Part shown: positions 33,608 through 42,195 of the stretch, one piece after another | How the letters are laid out: each line of letters starts with the position of its first letter | Numbering within the stretch: position 1 is the first letter of the stretch | Source: an uncultured Lachnospiraceae bacterium | GTDB lineage: Bacteria > Bacillota > Clostridia > Lachnospirales > Lachnospiraceae | Reading direction: 5' to 3' | DNA: 42,195 nucleotides | Assembly (NCBI GenBank): GCA_910577165.1 | Contig: CAJTLX010000021.1 | Span: 6,872 to 49,066, forward strand | The notes under the pieces: generated by a model | What the model saw: only the letters and a program-made list of their open reading frames with translations | What the model was told of the DNA's origin: nothing | Databases searched by the model: none | Made by a program: the position numbers and the translations under genes

Positions 33608-33622
33608 TTATGTGCAGGGAAA

Positions 33623-33654
33623 GACCTCGATCGAACAGATTGAGGTCTTTTTTT
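33623..33654 (+). terminator. Terminator after rpsU
   Basis: GACCTCGATC (33623-33632) pairs with GATTGAGGTC (33638-33647) with one G-T pair, followed by seven T residues. It argues against the yqfC start codon lying upstream of it. Confidence 0.9.
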
Positions 33655-33707
33655 GCCATTTTTCGAATATGTTAAAAGGAAGCGAATATTCTTGGGATGT
33701 GTGGAAT

Positions 33708-34091
33708 ATGGTCTGGCAGGGTAATGTAAAACCGGAACATGACAGAAATCGGAAAAAAGAAAACAGCGGACTTTACCGACAGCTAAAGGAGCAGGAAAAG
33801 CGCGAAAAACAGGAGCGGCTAAGCTTTCTCGAAGTTCTCTCCGAAAGCATTTGTCTGCCGCCGGATGTCCTGGCGGGAGCACCGATTATCACGATGCATG
33901 GCAGGAATGCAATCTATATTGAAAACCATAAAAAGATTACGGAGTACAATGAGGAGCATATCCTGATACAGACGAAAAGCTGCAAGCTTTCTATCGAGGG
34001 AAAAAGTCTTAAAATTGATTATTTTACGAAGGAGGAGCTAAAGATTAGCGGGCTGATCCGGCGCATCTCCTACGGGGAGGAGGCAATGTGA
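33708..34091 (+). CDS. yqfC: Sporulation protein YqfC
   Basis: YqfC and YqfD are conserved in spore formers and expressed during sporulation in Bacillus; the biochemical role is unknown. The family domain is clear in the C-terminal 90 residues: ICLPPDVLAGAPIITMHGRN, YIENHKKITEYNEEHI, LKIDYFTKEELKISG. The start is uncertain: ATG at 33669 or 33708, both after the rpsU terminator and neither with a strong site. I chose 33708. The stop overlaps the GTG start of yqfD. Confidence 0.85.
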   Translation: MVWQGNVKPEHDRNRKKENSGLYRQLKEQEKREKQERLSFLEVLSESICLPPDVLAGAPIITMHGRNAIYIENHKKITEYNEEHILIQTKSCKLSIEGKSLKIDYFTKEELKISGLIRRISYGEEAM

Positions 34092-35368
34092 ACAGCAAGA
34101 CAACCAAATCCCTGACTCGTTTTTTTGGCGGAACAGTCAAAATCTGTATTTCCGGAAGCAATGCGGAACGCTTTATCAACCTCTGTCAGTTTCAGGAAAT
34201 CCCATTGAAGGAGATAAAAAAGGACGGAAGTCGCTACCAGGCGGAACTTCTCGCTAAAGATTATTTTCGTCTGCGTCCAGTGATTAAAAAGACGGGGGTC
34301 TGTCCGCGCATTACAAAACGTGAGGGACTGCCCTTCTTTTTAAAAAGGAATCGAAGGCGCAAAGTACTGCTTTTTTGTGCCATTCTTTTTGCCGGAATGA
34401 TCTATTATCTCTCCGGCTTTTTGTGGCGCATTGAGTTTGATGGCTGCTATTATCATACCAAAGAACAATTGCGCAGCTTTTTGCAGGAGGAGGGGATCGC
34501 GTCGGGGATCCGAAAGGATGCAGCGGACTGCACAGCGATCGAAGAATGTATCCGCAGCCGTTTTACGGATATTGGATGGGTTTCTGCGGAGTTAACTGGA
34601 ACCGTAATGAAAATACATATCAAGGAAACACGTATGCCTTCTCTGGACGCGGAGCGCGTGGTGGATGGTATGGGAAATGCCTGGGAGGAAGAAACGGGGC
34701 ATATTGTGGCAGCGCGTGACGGAGTGGTGGCAGAACTGACGGTAAAGAGCGGTACTGCACTTGTCCGACCGGGCGATGTGGTGAAAAAAGGGGATATTCT
34801 GATAAGCGGTGTCTTGGATGTAATCGGAGATGACGGCATTGTGGCAAAACATGCAGTACTCGCGGCGGGCAACGTGCGCTTAAAATGTGTGGAGGATTAT
34901 CGGGGAAGTGTTCCGTTAAACTATCAGGAAAAAATTTATACCGGGCGCAGCAAGACGGGATTTGTGTTGGAAATATTCGGAAAAAAAATATTTTCATATA
35001 GTTCTGGAAATCTTTATCAGAACTGTGATATAATAACGGAAATAGGGCAGTACTGCATCGGGAAGAATTTTTATCTTCCGCTTTTGTGCGAGAGGAGAAC
35101 AGTGAGAGAATATACGCTTGCTGATGCCGTGCGCACAAAGGAGGAGGCAGAACTTTGTGCCCGCCAGCTACTGGTACGGTATCTGGAGGAGAAAAAACTT
35201 TGCGGTGCTGTGATTCTCGACAAGGAACTTGCCGCTCGTTTTACAAAGACGAAATGTATCTTGGAGGGGCGGCTTATCTTTAACGAGAGCGCGTGGGAAT
35301 ACCGCAGGATTAAGCCAGAGGAGTGGAGGTTTCAGAGCGAAGATGGGAATAGCACAGAAAACAATTGA
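34088..35368 (+). CDS. yqfD: Sporulation protein YqfD
   Basis: The 426-residue product starts at a GTG inside the yqfC stop (GTGA overlap), with GGGGAGGAGG just upstream. It has a basic N-terminal domain, one membrane helix near residue 100 (VLLFCAILFAGMIYYLSGFL), and a large domain beyond it, including GVVAELTVKSGTALVRPGDV (lipoyl-like beta segment) and KKGDILISG. In Bacillus the gene is needed for efficient sporulation. It overlaps the phoH start by 26 bases. Confidence 0.88.
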   Translation: MNSKTTKSLTRFFGGTVKICISGSNAERFINLCQFQEIPLKEIKKDGSRYQAELLAKDYFRLRPVIKKTGVCPRITKREGLPFFLKRNRRRKVLLFCAILFAGMIYYLSGFLWRIEFDGCYYHTKEQLRSFLQEEGIASGIRKDAADCTAIEECIRSRFTDIGWVSAELTGTVMKIHIKETRMPSLDAERVVDGMGNAWEEETGHIVAARDGVVAELTVKSGTALVRPGDVVKKGDILISGVLDVIGDDGIVAKHAVLAAGNVRLKCVEDYRGSVPLNYQEKIYTGRSKTGFVLEIFGKKIFSYSSGNLYQNCDIITEIGQYCIGKNFYLPLLCERRTVREYTLADAVRTKEEAELCARQLLVRYLEEKKLCGAVILDKELAARFTKTKCILEGRLIFNESAWEYRRIKPEEWRFQSEDGNSTENN

Positions 35369-36374
35369 GATACCCGTGGAATATGAGAAAAAAATATTTG
35401 GGGAGTACGATGCTTACGCAAAGATTATCGAGAGGACATACCACGTCAGCCTGATTTCACGGGATGGGAAAGTAAAGATTATCGGGGAGCCGGGTCCGGG
35501 GGAGAAAGCGTGCGCAGTCCTTGAAAAACTTTTGGCTCTTGCTGCCGGGGGAGGGGAGATCACAGAACAGAGCGTCAACTACGCCATCTCCCTAAACATG
35601 GAAGAAAAGACGGACGCATTGCTTGAGATCGACAGAGATCTGATTTGTCATACAATTTCCGGAAAACCGATTAAGCCAAAGACACTTGGGCAGAAAGCAT
35701 ATGTGGATCAGATCAGACAAAAAATGATTGTGTTTGGCATAGGTCCTGCCGGAACGGGCAAGACCTTCCTTGCGATGGCGATGGGGATCACCGCGTTTAA
35801 GAACGATGAAGTAAGCCGAATTATCTTGACGCGCCCGGCGATTGAGGTCGGGGAGAAATTAGGATTTTTGCCGGGAGATCTCCAGAGCAAGGTAGATCCT
35901 TATCTTAGACCGCTCTACGACGCGCTCTATCAGATTATGGGGGCGGAGAGTTATCTGCGAAACACCGAGAAGGGTCTGATTGAGGTCGCACCGCTCGCCT
36001 ATATGAGGGGAAGAACACTTGACAATGCTTTTATTATTCTTGACGAGGCGCAGAATACTACCCCCGCGCAGATGAAGATGTTTCTGACGCGCATCGGCTT
36101 CGGATCAAAGGTTGCGATCACGGGCGATCTGACGCAGAAGGATATTCCTGCCGGGCAGCCATCCGGTCTTGACGTGGCGATGAAGGTTCTTTCAGGGATC
36201 GATGAGATCGGATTTTCCTTCCTGACAAGCAGCGATGTGGTGCGGCATCCGCTCGTCCAAAAGATTGTTGTGGCCTACGATAATTATGAGAAGAAACAAC
36301 AGCAAAAGAAGACTGTCCGCCCTGGACGGACGGTAAAGGTGGAGAGGAATCGGATAAAGCATGGAAAGGAATAA
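35343..36374 (+). CDS. phoH: PhoH family ATPase
   Basis: Cytosolic NTPase with a RecD/SF1-like core, linked to RNA metabolism together with ybeY. The ATG at 35343 (MGIAQKTIEIPVEYE) is the family-typical start; GGAGG lies 14 bases upstream. The 343 residues have an N-terminal KH-like region, Walker A GPAGTGKT (134-141), AFIILDEAQNTTPAQM as Walker B and motif, and ITGDLTQKDIPAGQPSGL. It overlaps both yqfD upstream and the membrane protein gene downstream. Confidence 0.94.
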   Translation: MGIAQKTIEIPVEYEKKIFGEYDAYAKIIERTYHVSLISRDGKVKIIGEPGPGEKACAVLEKLLALAAGGGEITEQSVNYAISLNMEEKTDALLEIDRDLICHTISGKPIKPKTLGQKAYVDQIRQKMIVFGIGPAGTGKTFLAMAMGITAFKNDEVSRIILTRPAIEVGEKLGFLPGDLQSKVDPYLRPLYDALYQIMGAESYLRNTEKGLIEVAPLAYMRGRTLDNAFIILDEAQNTTPAQMKMFLTRIGFGSKVAITGDLTQKDIPAGQPSGLDVAMKVLSGIDEIGFSFLTSSDVVRHPLVQKIVVAYDNYEKKQQQKKTVRPGRTVKVERNRIKHGKE

Positions 36375-37020
36375 ACAAAAAGGGGCAAAAGCCTTTGCGA
36401 TCTTATTTTTTATTGTACTGCCTGTAGAGGCAGGACTCTGCCAGATGTTTTGTGGGGGCGGGAGAAGAGAGATTATTTTTTCCGTGCTTTTTACCGTGTT
36501 CTTTTGCGGGATAACCATATTTTATCTGGAGCGTTTTAGGGAGTGGCTCACGCGCAGACCATATTATCGGCAGGTTATTTTTATCTGTATGGGAATTGGA
36601 TTGCCGCTCGCGTTTTTCTATGGCGCGTATCAACTGCCGCCGGTTTTTTATCTCAGTGCGGTTTTGATTGCGGCACTTGTGGAACTGGGCGCAGGATTTT
36701 TATTTGCCGCAGGATTTTGGGCACTTGCGGTATTAAATTGTGAGGAAAGCAAGTTGGAGGCAGTATCTCTTTTAATGCTCGGACTTGTACTTTGTCTTCT
36801 GGCAAGCTTTCTATGGGAGAAGAGATATCTTTTCCGCGTGCTTGTACTTGGCGGTATAGTGACGGCGATCTTGTATTTTTTGCGGACAAGTGTTTTTGAT
36901 CGGGAAGCACTTTTAATCCTTGGCCGCGAACTTTTTGCCACAGCTGCGATACAGGGGAGTGCAGCATTGTTTATCCACTTGTATCTGACGATTTTGCGAA
37001 GGAAAAGGGGGAACTTATGA
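36361..37020 (+). CDS. Multi-pass membrane protein in the PgpH position, lacking an HD domain
   Basis: The 219-residue product is strongly hydrophobic with about six or seven membrane helices (AFAILFFIVLPVEAGLC, IIFSVLFTVFFCGITIFYL, VIFICMGIGLPLAFFYGAY, FYLSAVLIAALVELGAGF, and more). It lies exactly between phoH and ybeY, where Firmicutes usually keep the large 7TM-HD cyclic-di-AMP phosphodiesterase PgpH/YqfF. It has no HD motif and is too short for it. It may be a remnant or replacement of the membrane part of that protein. Both ends overlap the neighbouring genes by a few bases, so it is clearly part of the operon. Confidence 0.75.
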   Translation: MERNKQKGAKAFAILFFIVLPVEAGLCQMFCGGGRREIIFSVLFTVFFCGITIFYLERFREWLTRRPYYRQVIFICMGIGLPLAFFYGAYQLPPVFYLSAVLIAALVELGAGFLFAAGFWALAVLNCEESKLEAVSLLMLGLVLCLLASFLWEKRYLFRVLVLGGIVTAILYFLRTSVFDREALLILGRELFATAAIQGSAALFIHLYLTILRRKRGNL

Positions 37021-37511
37021 CAATTGGTATAGAATATGAAACAGAGATTATGTTAGATATTGCTTATGAGGATATCGTTCGCCGCGTTGTTTTAGCGGCA
37101 ATTGAGTATGAACATTGCCCTTACGAGGCAGAAGTTAATGTTTTGTTTACGGACAACTTATCCATCGCCGAGATCAACCGGGAATACCGAGAGATAGACG
37201 CGCCGACGGATGTTCTTTCCTTTCCAGCATCGGACTATGAAACGCCCGCAGACTTTGATTCCCTAGAGGAGAGGGCAGACTGTTTTCACCCGGAGACAGG
37301 AGAATTGCTTTTGGGAGATATTGTGCTTTCGGTGGAAAAGATCCTCTCGCAGGCAGAGGAATACGGACATACAAGGGAGCGGGAGTTAGGATTTTTAGTT
37401 GCACATAGTATGCTTCATCTCTTTGGCTATGACCATATGGCGGACGGGGAACGGGAGGAAATGGAGAGACGGCAGGAAGCGATTTTGGAAGGAATTGGGT
37501 TGACGCGATGA
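37017..37511 (+). CDS. ybeY: Endoribonuclease YbeY
   Basis: Zinc-dependent RNase acting in 16S rRNA maturation and ribosome quality control. The 164 residues contain the metal site H130-SML-H134-LFGYD-H140, preceded by TDVLSFP. The start overlaps the previous stop (ATGA) and the end overlaps the next start, so translation is coupled. The phoH-ybeY linkage is a common feature. Confidence 0.95.
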   Translation: MTIGIEYETEIMLDIAYEDIVRRVVLAAIEYEHCPYEAEVNVLFTDNLSIAEINREYREIDAPTDVLSFPASDYETPADFDSLEERADCFHPETGELLLGDIVLSVEKILSQAEEYGHTRERELGFLVAHSMLHLFGYDHMADGEREEMERRQEAILEGIGLTR

Positions 37512-38686
37512 AAAATAGAATATGGAAGAGCAGGATACAAACTACCGCGCTTTTTCTTTTTTTGGCAGTATGCCTAGGCATTTTTTCCAGCTGTGGGAAG
37601 AAAAAGGAGGGGGAGGAAAAGAATCTTTTAGAGAATATTTCCGACTATGGGTTTCCTGCGCTGACCTTAACCCCAACCCCCAGTTCGACCCTAACCCCAA
37701 CCCCGCTTCCGACAGAAGTTCCAAATCCATATGAGGGAAAAAAGCAAAGTATGCTGACCGGAGAGTGGATCGATGAGGATGAGATCGAAACCCGTCCATA
37801 TGCGGTGATGTTAAATAATATTAAAGTCGCAAGTCCGCAGAGTGGAATTGGGGATGCGGATATTGTGTATGAAGCACTAACGGAGGCAGGAATTACAAGG
37901 TTTTTGGCAATTTTTTCCAAGATAGCAGAAGAGAGTCTAACCGCAGAAAGACTTGGCTCAGTACGCAGTGCAAGGCATTATTTTGTAAGCTTTGCAGATG
38001 AGTATGATGCGATCTTTGTCCATTTCGGGGAGACAAGCTATGCGACGCGCAAAATGAAAAAACTGGGGATCGATCATATTACCGGGATGTATGGCGTGGG
38101 TGTCTCAAGCTTTTACCGCGACAAATCCATCAAGGCTCCGCACAATGCGTTTGCCTCGCTCTCCGGGATTTTGTCCGCAGTGAAAAAGGCAAATTTCCGC
38201 ACGGAGTATGAGGAGGGTTACGAGGCTCATTTCCGCTTTTTTGAGGAGGATACGGCCTTTATGGGGGCGGATATCAAGGAGGCAAAAAAACTTACCCTTG
38301 GATTCTCCGCTTATACTTCGCCGTATTTTACTTATGACGAGCAGACAAAGCTCTATACCCGCTACCAGTTTGACAAAGTGCATACGGACTACAATACTGG
38401 CGAGCCATTAACGTTTAAGAATCTGATTATTCAGTTCGTCGACGAGTGGAATATTGATAAAAATGGTTATCAAACTATGGATATTGAGGACGCAAAAGGG
38501 ACAGGCTATTATATTACAAACGGCGTTTGTATGCCTATAAGCTGGGTAAAAAAGGAAAAGACACGCTTTATGCGGTATTACGGTGCAGATAAAGAAGAGC
38601 TTACGATCAATCCTGGAAAGACGTATATCGCCGTATTCCCGCAAAGCCGTGAGAAACATATTACGATCGGGCAGGAAGGGCAATAG
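37508..38686 (+). CDS. DUF3048 (YerB-like) lipoprotein
   Basis: The signal sequence ends in a lipobox (LGIFSSC), with the cysteine at residue 29. A short TP-rich linker (LTPTPSSTLTPTPLPTEVP) follows. The DUF3048 body begins at RPYAVMLNNIKVASPQSGI and includes RLGSVRSARHYFVSFADEYD, YRDKSIKAPHNAF and, near the end, KKEKTRFMRYYG. The function of this family is unknown; it is common in Gram-positive envelopes. It overlaps ybeY by 4 bases and precedes a flippase gene by 5 bases. Confidence 0.88.
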   Translation: MKNRIWKSRIQTTALFLFLAVCLGIFSSCGKKKEGEEKNLLENISDYGFPALTLTPTPSSTLTPTPLPTEVPNPYEGKKQSMLTGEWIDEDEIETRPYAVMLNNIKVASPQSGIGDADIVYEALTEAGITRFLAIFSKIAEESLTAERLGSVRSARHYFVSFADEYDAIFVHFGETSYATRKMKKLGIDHITGMYGVGVSSFYRDKSIKAPHNAFASLSGILSAVKKANFRTEYEEGYEAHFRFFEEDTAFMGADIKEAKKLTLGFSAYTSPYFTYDEQTKLYTRYQFDKVHTDYNTGEPLTFKNLIIQFVDEWNIDKNGYQTMDIEDAKGTGYYITNGVCMPISWVKKEKTRFMRYYGADKEELTINPGKTYIAVFPQSREKHITIGQEGQ

Positions 38687-38691
38687 TACTG

Positions 38692-40335
38692 ATGGGAAAA
38701 ACGAAACAAAATAATTACCTGATTCAGGGGAGCATTCTTGCGATTTCCTCGATTGCCTCCCGCTTTATTGGGATGCTCTACCGCATTCCGCTAACCAATA
38801 TTGTGGGCGATACCGGTATGGGGTATTATAGTTCCGCATACGAACTGTATAATCTCGCGCTAATTCTCTCTTCCTACAGCATTCCCACTGCCGTATCCAA
38901 ATTAGTTAGCAGCATGGAGTCAAAAAGACAGTACCGCAACGCGCACAAAGTCTTTTTGTGCGCGCTTGAACTTTCGGGCGGCGTGGGACTTTTGATGAGC
39001 CTTTTTGTCTATGCCTTTGCGGGTGTCTGGGCTTCCATGGTAAAGAGTGCGCCGGTGGCGATCCCGCTGCGAGTGCTTTCGCCGACCATTTTTGTTTTTG
39101 CAGTTATGGGAGTGTTCCGCGGATATTTTCAGGGTAAGCACACCATGGTGCCGACGGCGTTTTCGCAGCTTATCGAGCAGGGAGTAAACGCTTTAGTCAG
39201 TGTCTTTGCCGCATATAAGCTGATGCAGGCGCACAATGCCTCTGTGGATATGGAGGCTTACGGTGCAGCCGGGGGAACTCTTGGGTCACTAGCGGGGGCA
39301 GTTGCAGGGCTGTGTACGCTTCTTGGTGTTTATGCAATTAACCGGAGGTTTATTAAACGACGGGTTCGAAAAGATTTATCCAACGCACAGAGGGGGACGG
39401 GCGAGGTGATGCGCCTGTTAATCTACACGGTGATTCCGATTATTTTAAGCCAGACGATCTACCAGTTAAGCGGGACGGTGGACAACACGGTGTTCGGGCA
39501 GGTAATGGACAAGCAACAGGTGCAAGATGCAGCGTTTTTGTGGGGGATCTACTCCAATAAATACCGGATGTTAACCAATCTCCCGGTGGCGATTGCAACA
39601 GCACTTGGTGCTTCGATTGTGCCGGCACTTGCCAATACGTATGTTATGGGCGATGACGACGGGGTGAGGGACAAGATTGCTTCCTCCGTCAAATTCAATA
39701 TGTTGATCGCAATTCCCGCTGCCATCGGGATGGCCGTTCTTGCGGAGCCGATTGTTATGGTACTCTTTCCAAGTACGGAAACCGAATTAAGCGCGAAGCT
39801 TTTGCAGATCGGCTCGATCGCCATTGTCTTCTTTGCCTACTCGACATTGACTAACGGGATACTGCAGGGAATTGACCGGATGCGTCTGCCCGTTATCCAT
39901 GCGGCATTCTCCCTGGTGCTGCATATTGTAGTACTTTTTATCTTGTTGGAAGTATTTCATTTGTCCGTGTATGGACTGGTATTTGGCAATATCACTTACG
40001 CACTTGGCGTATGTATATTAAACTGGAGAGGAATTCGAAAATATGCATACTATGTGCAGGAGATGCGGACAACCTTTTTAATGCCGTCCTTGTGCGCTGC
40101 CATTATGGGGGCTGTGGCTTACCTTACCTATCACGGAGTTTATTTTTTTCAACCGCGTCCCCTGCCCGCGCTGATCACGGCAATGATGGCGGCAATTCTT
40201 TGTTATGGCGGATTGCTTGTAGCGACGAGAACAATCGGTGAACAGGAACTTGCCGGTTTTCCAAAGGGAAGGGTGCTGGTTCGCTCACTTCGCAAATTGC
40301 GCCTCCTTCCAAAAGAAGAAAATGGAATAAAGTAA
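38692..40335 (+). CDS. Polysaccharide/lipid flippase, SpoVB/YtgP-like (MOP superfamily)
   Basis: Multi-spanning exporter of the MurJ/SpoVB/oligosaccharide flippase superfamily, expected to flip lipid-linked peptidoglycan or polysaccharide precursors. The 547-residue product starts with the typical LIQGSILAISSIASRFIGML, then LYRIPLTNIVGDTGMGYYSS. It has FRGYFQGKHTMVPTAFSQLI in the first half and TNLPVAIATALGASIVPALA in the second. About 14 hydrophobic helices can be traced. Without a comparison it cannot be told whether it is the spore-cortex SpoVB or a vegetative paralogue. It ends the yqfC-to-flippase run. Confidence 0.87.
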   Translation: MGKTKQNNYLIQGSILAISSIASRFIGMLYRIPLTNIVGDTGMGYYSSAYELYNLALILSSYSIPTAVSKLVSSMESKRQYRNAHKVFLCALELSGGVGLLMSLFVYAFAGVWASMVKSAPVAIPLRVLSPTIFVFAVMGVFRGYFQGKHTMVPTAFSQLIEQGVNALVSVFAAYKLMQAHNASVDMEAYGAAGGTLGSLAGAVAGLCTLLGVYAINRRFIKRRVRKDLSNAQRGTGEVMRLLIYTVIPIILSQTIYQLSGTVDNTVFGQVMDKQQVQDAAFLWGIYSNKYRMLTNLPVAIATALGASIVPALANTYVMGDDDGVRDKIASSVKFNMLIAIPAAIGMAVLAEPIVMVLFPSTETELSAKLLQIGSIAIVFFAYSTLTNGILQGIDRMRLPVIHAAFSLVLHIVVLFILLEVFHLSVYGLVFGNITYALGVCILNWRGIRKYAYYVQEMRTTFLMPSLCAAIMGAVAYLTYHGVYFFQPRPLPALITAMMAAILCYGGLLVATRTIGEQELAGFPKGRVLVRSLRKLRLLPKEENGIK

Positions 40336-40825
40336 TTACTTGAATTCCGCCTCTGATAATTTTAGCGAATCACAGAGACGTGGATTTTAATTTTCAGACA
40401 AGGTTTAAATTTAATTTTGTGCTATCTGTTTTTATGTATTTTTTTACTAGAAAAGCACTGTAATATAATGCCCAATGTGCAAATGCTATTAAAAATAATG
40501 GCAGAGTAAGGTACATTGAATACACTTAAGAATAGTACTAAAAAGCTTGACAATGGACGAAATACACCCTATTATAAATTGTAAGGGGACAGTAATTTGG
40601 CGGTTATTTTTAATAATTAATTTTAAACATTTAAATTATTTTTCTTAAAAAAATAACCCCAAAGTAAGATAACTGTCAACCTAAATGATTAAGAGGGGGG
40701 ATGGTAATATACTGCGAATATTTTAGAAAGATAGAGAAAGGGGAGTGATTGCACAGACAGAGAAGCAGTGTAGATTTTGTTTAATGTAAACAAAAAATTT
40801 TAGGGTAACAGAAAGGACTGAGTAT
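40336..40825 (+). promoter_or_regulatory. AT-rich leader with promoter and long inverted repeat
   Basis: This 490-base stretch contains no gene I can support. A weak hairpin around 40352-40386 (CCTCTG/CAGAG) may end the flippase transcript. A promoter TTGACA (40547-40552), 17 bases, TATTAT (40570-40575) would give a leader of about 245 bases. Within that leader GGTTATTTTT (40602-40611) pairs with AAAAATAACC (40649-40658), with further A/T pairing inside. A second possible -10 (TGGTAATAT) lies near 40702-40710. Confidence 0.5.
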
Positions 40826-42195
40826 ATGAAGATCGGAAAGCGCGTATTTACTTTACTTTTGGCAATATGTCTGGCAATGCCAGTATTTGCTGAAAATACA
40901 GGGATCACGGTATATGCAGGTGAGAAATATAATACTGTTTTTGAGGGAATCTACGTTCTGATCAATAAGGAATCCGGCAAAGTATTAGATGTCTGCGGGG
41001 AAAATAATTCATCAAAGAATAAAGCGAATGTCCAGGTTTATACCAGATTTTCGGAAGGTATTTTAAGCCAGCAGTTTCGGATAGAAAAAACATCGGATGG
41101 CTGGTATTGCCTTATCCCGGAAAGTAATACGAAATTAGTGGTAAATGCTTACAGCTATACGCCCAAAAATGGAACAAACGTAAATGCATATACTGTTACA
41201 GCAAATGATAATACACAGGGCTGGTATTTTGAGAAAGTTGGCGATGATTATATTATTCGCTCTGCTTACAATGAAAATCTTGTGTTGACGGAAGCGGGGA
41301 CTGATGATTTAAGCAATGTAAAGCTTGCCACATACAAATCAGGAAAGGACAGCCAGCTTTGGACTTTGGAATTGCTTGATAATCCGCCCGAGGGTCCTGG
41401 AATTGTTTCTGGAGAGAGTTATGTTCTCACAAATAAGGAATCCGATAAAGTATTGGACGTTTATGGGAAAAACAATTCATCGAAAAACAAAGCGAATGTT
41501 CAGGTTTATACCAGATTCCCGGAAGGTATTTTAAGTCAGCAGTTTCGGATAGTAAAAACTTCCAATAACTGGTATACCCTTACACCGCGAAGCAATACAG
41601 AACTGTTAGTAAATGCTTACAGTTATACGCCTAAAAATGGGACAAACATAAATGTATATACTGCCACAGCAAATGACAATACGCAGGGCTGGTATTTTGA
41701 GCAGGTTGATGATTATTGTATTATTCGTTCTGCTTACAATGAAAGTCTTGTGTTGACGGCAATAGGGACTGAAGATTTAAGCAATGTGGAGCTTGCTACA
41801 TACGAACCGGGGAAGGATAGCCAGCTTTGGGCTTTGGAATTAGTGGAGACTCCACCGTTACCATCAGGTAGTTATAATATACTAGAAATTGACTGGGATA
41901 AAATTGCAGCGGTCGGAAATCAGCCGAAAGGCTCGTATGCCTGCTCTTTTTTTTCATTAGCATATTGCAGGACTATTTTAGACGGCTATGTTCATCAGTG
42001 GTATGAGTATAATAAAGGACAAAGCAAGGATGCTTTTAATGTTAATGCTCAATGGTATGCGGGCAATTACACGATGAAATCTGCTGCAGATAAAAGTGAA
42101 CTGTTCAAAGAAGCTTATAATTCGATCAATGCAGGTCGTCCTTTAATCTTTTATGTAACATCAAAAGGTGGAATACAGCATTATGTGGCCGTCGT
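40826..42195 (+). CDS. Secreted protein with two lectin-like (beta-trefoil) repeats and a C39/papain-like domain, partial
   Basis: The frame is open to the window end, so the C-terminus is missing. The ATG at 40826 follows AAAGGA. A signal peptide (KIGKRVFTLLLAICLAMPVFAE) opens the protein. Two tandem repeats of about 140 residues follow, starting near residues 46 and 202 with a spacing of 156 codons. Each has VLINKESGKVLDV or VLTNKESDKVLDV, TQGWYFE and SQLW (QxW motifs), typical of ricin-type lectins. From about residue 350 comes a cysteine-peptidase-like part: QPKGSYACSFFSLAYCRTIL, with a candidate Cys, and GRPLIFYVTSKGGIQHYVAV with a candidate His. A surface enzyme acting on peptides in a glycan setting is a reasonable inference. 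Confidence 0.75.
   Translation, partial: MKIGKRVFTLLLAICLAMPVFAENTGITVYAGEKYNTVFEGIYVLINKESGKVLDVCGENNSSKNKANVQVYTRFSEGILSQQFRIEKTSDGWYCLIPESNTKLVVNAYSYTPKNGTNVNAYTVTANDNTQGWYFEKVGDDYIIRSAYNENLVLTEAGTDDLSNVKLATYKSGKDSQLWTLELLDNPPEGPGIVSGESYVLTNKESDKVLDVYGKNNSSKNKANVQVYTRFPEGILSQQFRIVKTSNNWYTLTPRSNTELLVNAYSYTPKNGTNINVYTATANDNTQGWYFEQVDDYCIIRSAYNESLVLTAIGTEDLSNVELATYEPGKDSQLWALELVETPPLPSGSYNILEIDWDKIAAVGNQPKGSYACSFFSLAYCRTILDGYVHQWYEYNKGQSKDAFNVNAQWYAGNYTMKSAADKSELFKEAYNSINAGRPLIFYVTSKGGIQHYVAV

Noticed and set aside
33612..33707. Upstream GTG extension of yqfC
   Set aside because: It would translate through the rpsU terminator hairpin and adds residues not seen in the family.

Overview
The window is a chromosomal segment of an anaerobic, low-to-mid GC Firmicute, most likely a butyrate-forming, spore-capable member of the Lachnospiraceae (Clostridia). 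The grounds are the complete crotonyl-CoA to butyryl-CoA gene cluster (thl-crt-hbd-bcd-etfB-etfA), the acetate pair pta-ackA, sporulation-type genes (yqfC, yqfD, spore photoproduct lyase, a SpoVB-like flippase) and strong GGAGG ribosome binding sites. The species call is inference; the gene content is read from the sequence.

Layout. 1-315: tandem copies of a hairpin-rich repeat, then a promoter. 316-3429: pta, ackA, a DUF177/YceD gene and rpmF, ending in a strong terminator. 3430-6331: an AT-rich island with a frameshifted gene, a small unknown gene and a two-gene restriction-modification system predicted to act on GGCC. 6384-16237: housekeeping genes (ruvA, ruvB, zapA, a U32 peptidase-family protein, an M18 aminopeptidase, dUTPase, a cell-wall amidase, rdgB, a YfcE-type phosphodiesterase). 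A related hairpin repeat lies between ruvB and zapA, and an elaborately foldable RNA-like segment lies between zapA and the U32 gene. 16335-22858: the butyrate operon with its own promoter and terminator, containing a third member of the hairpin-repeat family and a set of short direct repeats. 22905-27480: a chemoreceptor, a nucleosidase-like gene overlapping spore photoproduct lyase, and a short-chain dehydrogenase.

27528-33210 is the accessory region. A decayed insertion sequence with 13-bp perfect terminal inverted repeats is followed by a 610-residue HTH plus helical-repeat regulator. Tail-to-tail with it, with overlapping stop codons, is a 58-codon gene for a small basic-hydrophobic peptide that looks like a secreted signal precursor. 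A 19-bp near-perfect inverted repeat lies between the peptide gene and a divergent gene for a DUF1906 glycoside-hydrolase-like protein, followed by a lipoprotein. I judge this the best candidate for an undescribed regulator-peptide communication module.

33326-40335: rpsU, then a tightly overlapping run yqfC-yqfD-phoH-membrane protein-ybeY-DUF3048 lipoprotein-flippase. A small multi-pass protein without an HD domain sits where the large 7TM-HD phosphodiesterase (PgpH/YqfF) is usually found. 40336-42195: an AT-rich leader and the start of a secreted protein with two nearly identical lectin-like repeats and a papain/C39-like domain cut off by the window end.

The genes of the conserved blocks work together in mixed-acid fermentation (acetyl-CoA to acetate with ATP, or to butyrate with electron bifurcation), in DNA and nucleotide quality control, and in envelope and sporulation functions. 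By hand count GGCC is scarce across the window while CCGG is common, which fits long residence of a GGCC-specific restriction system.
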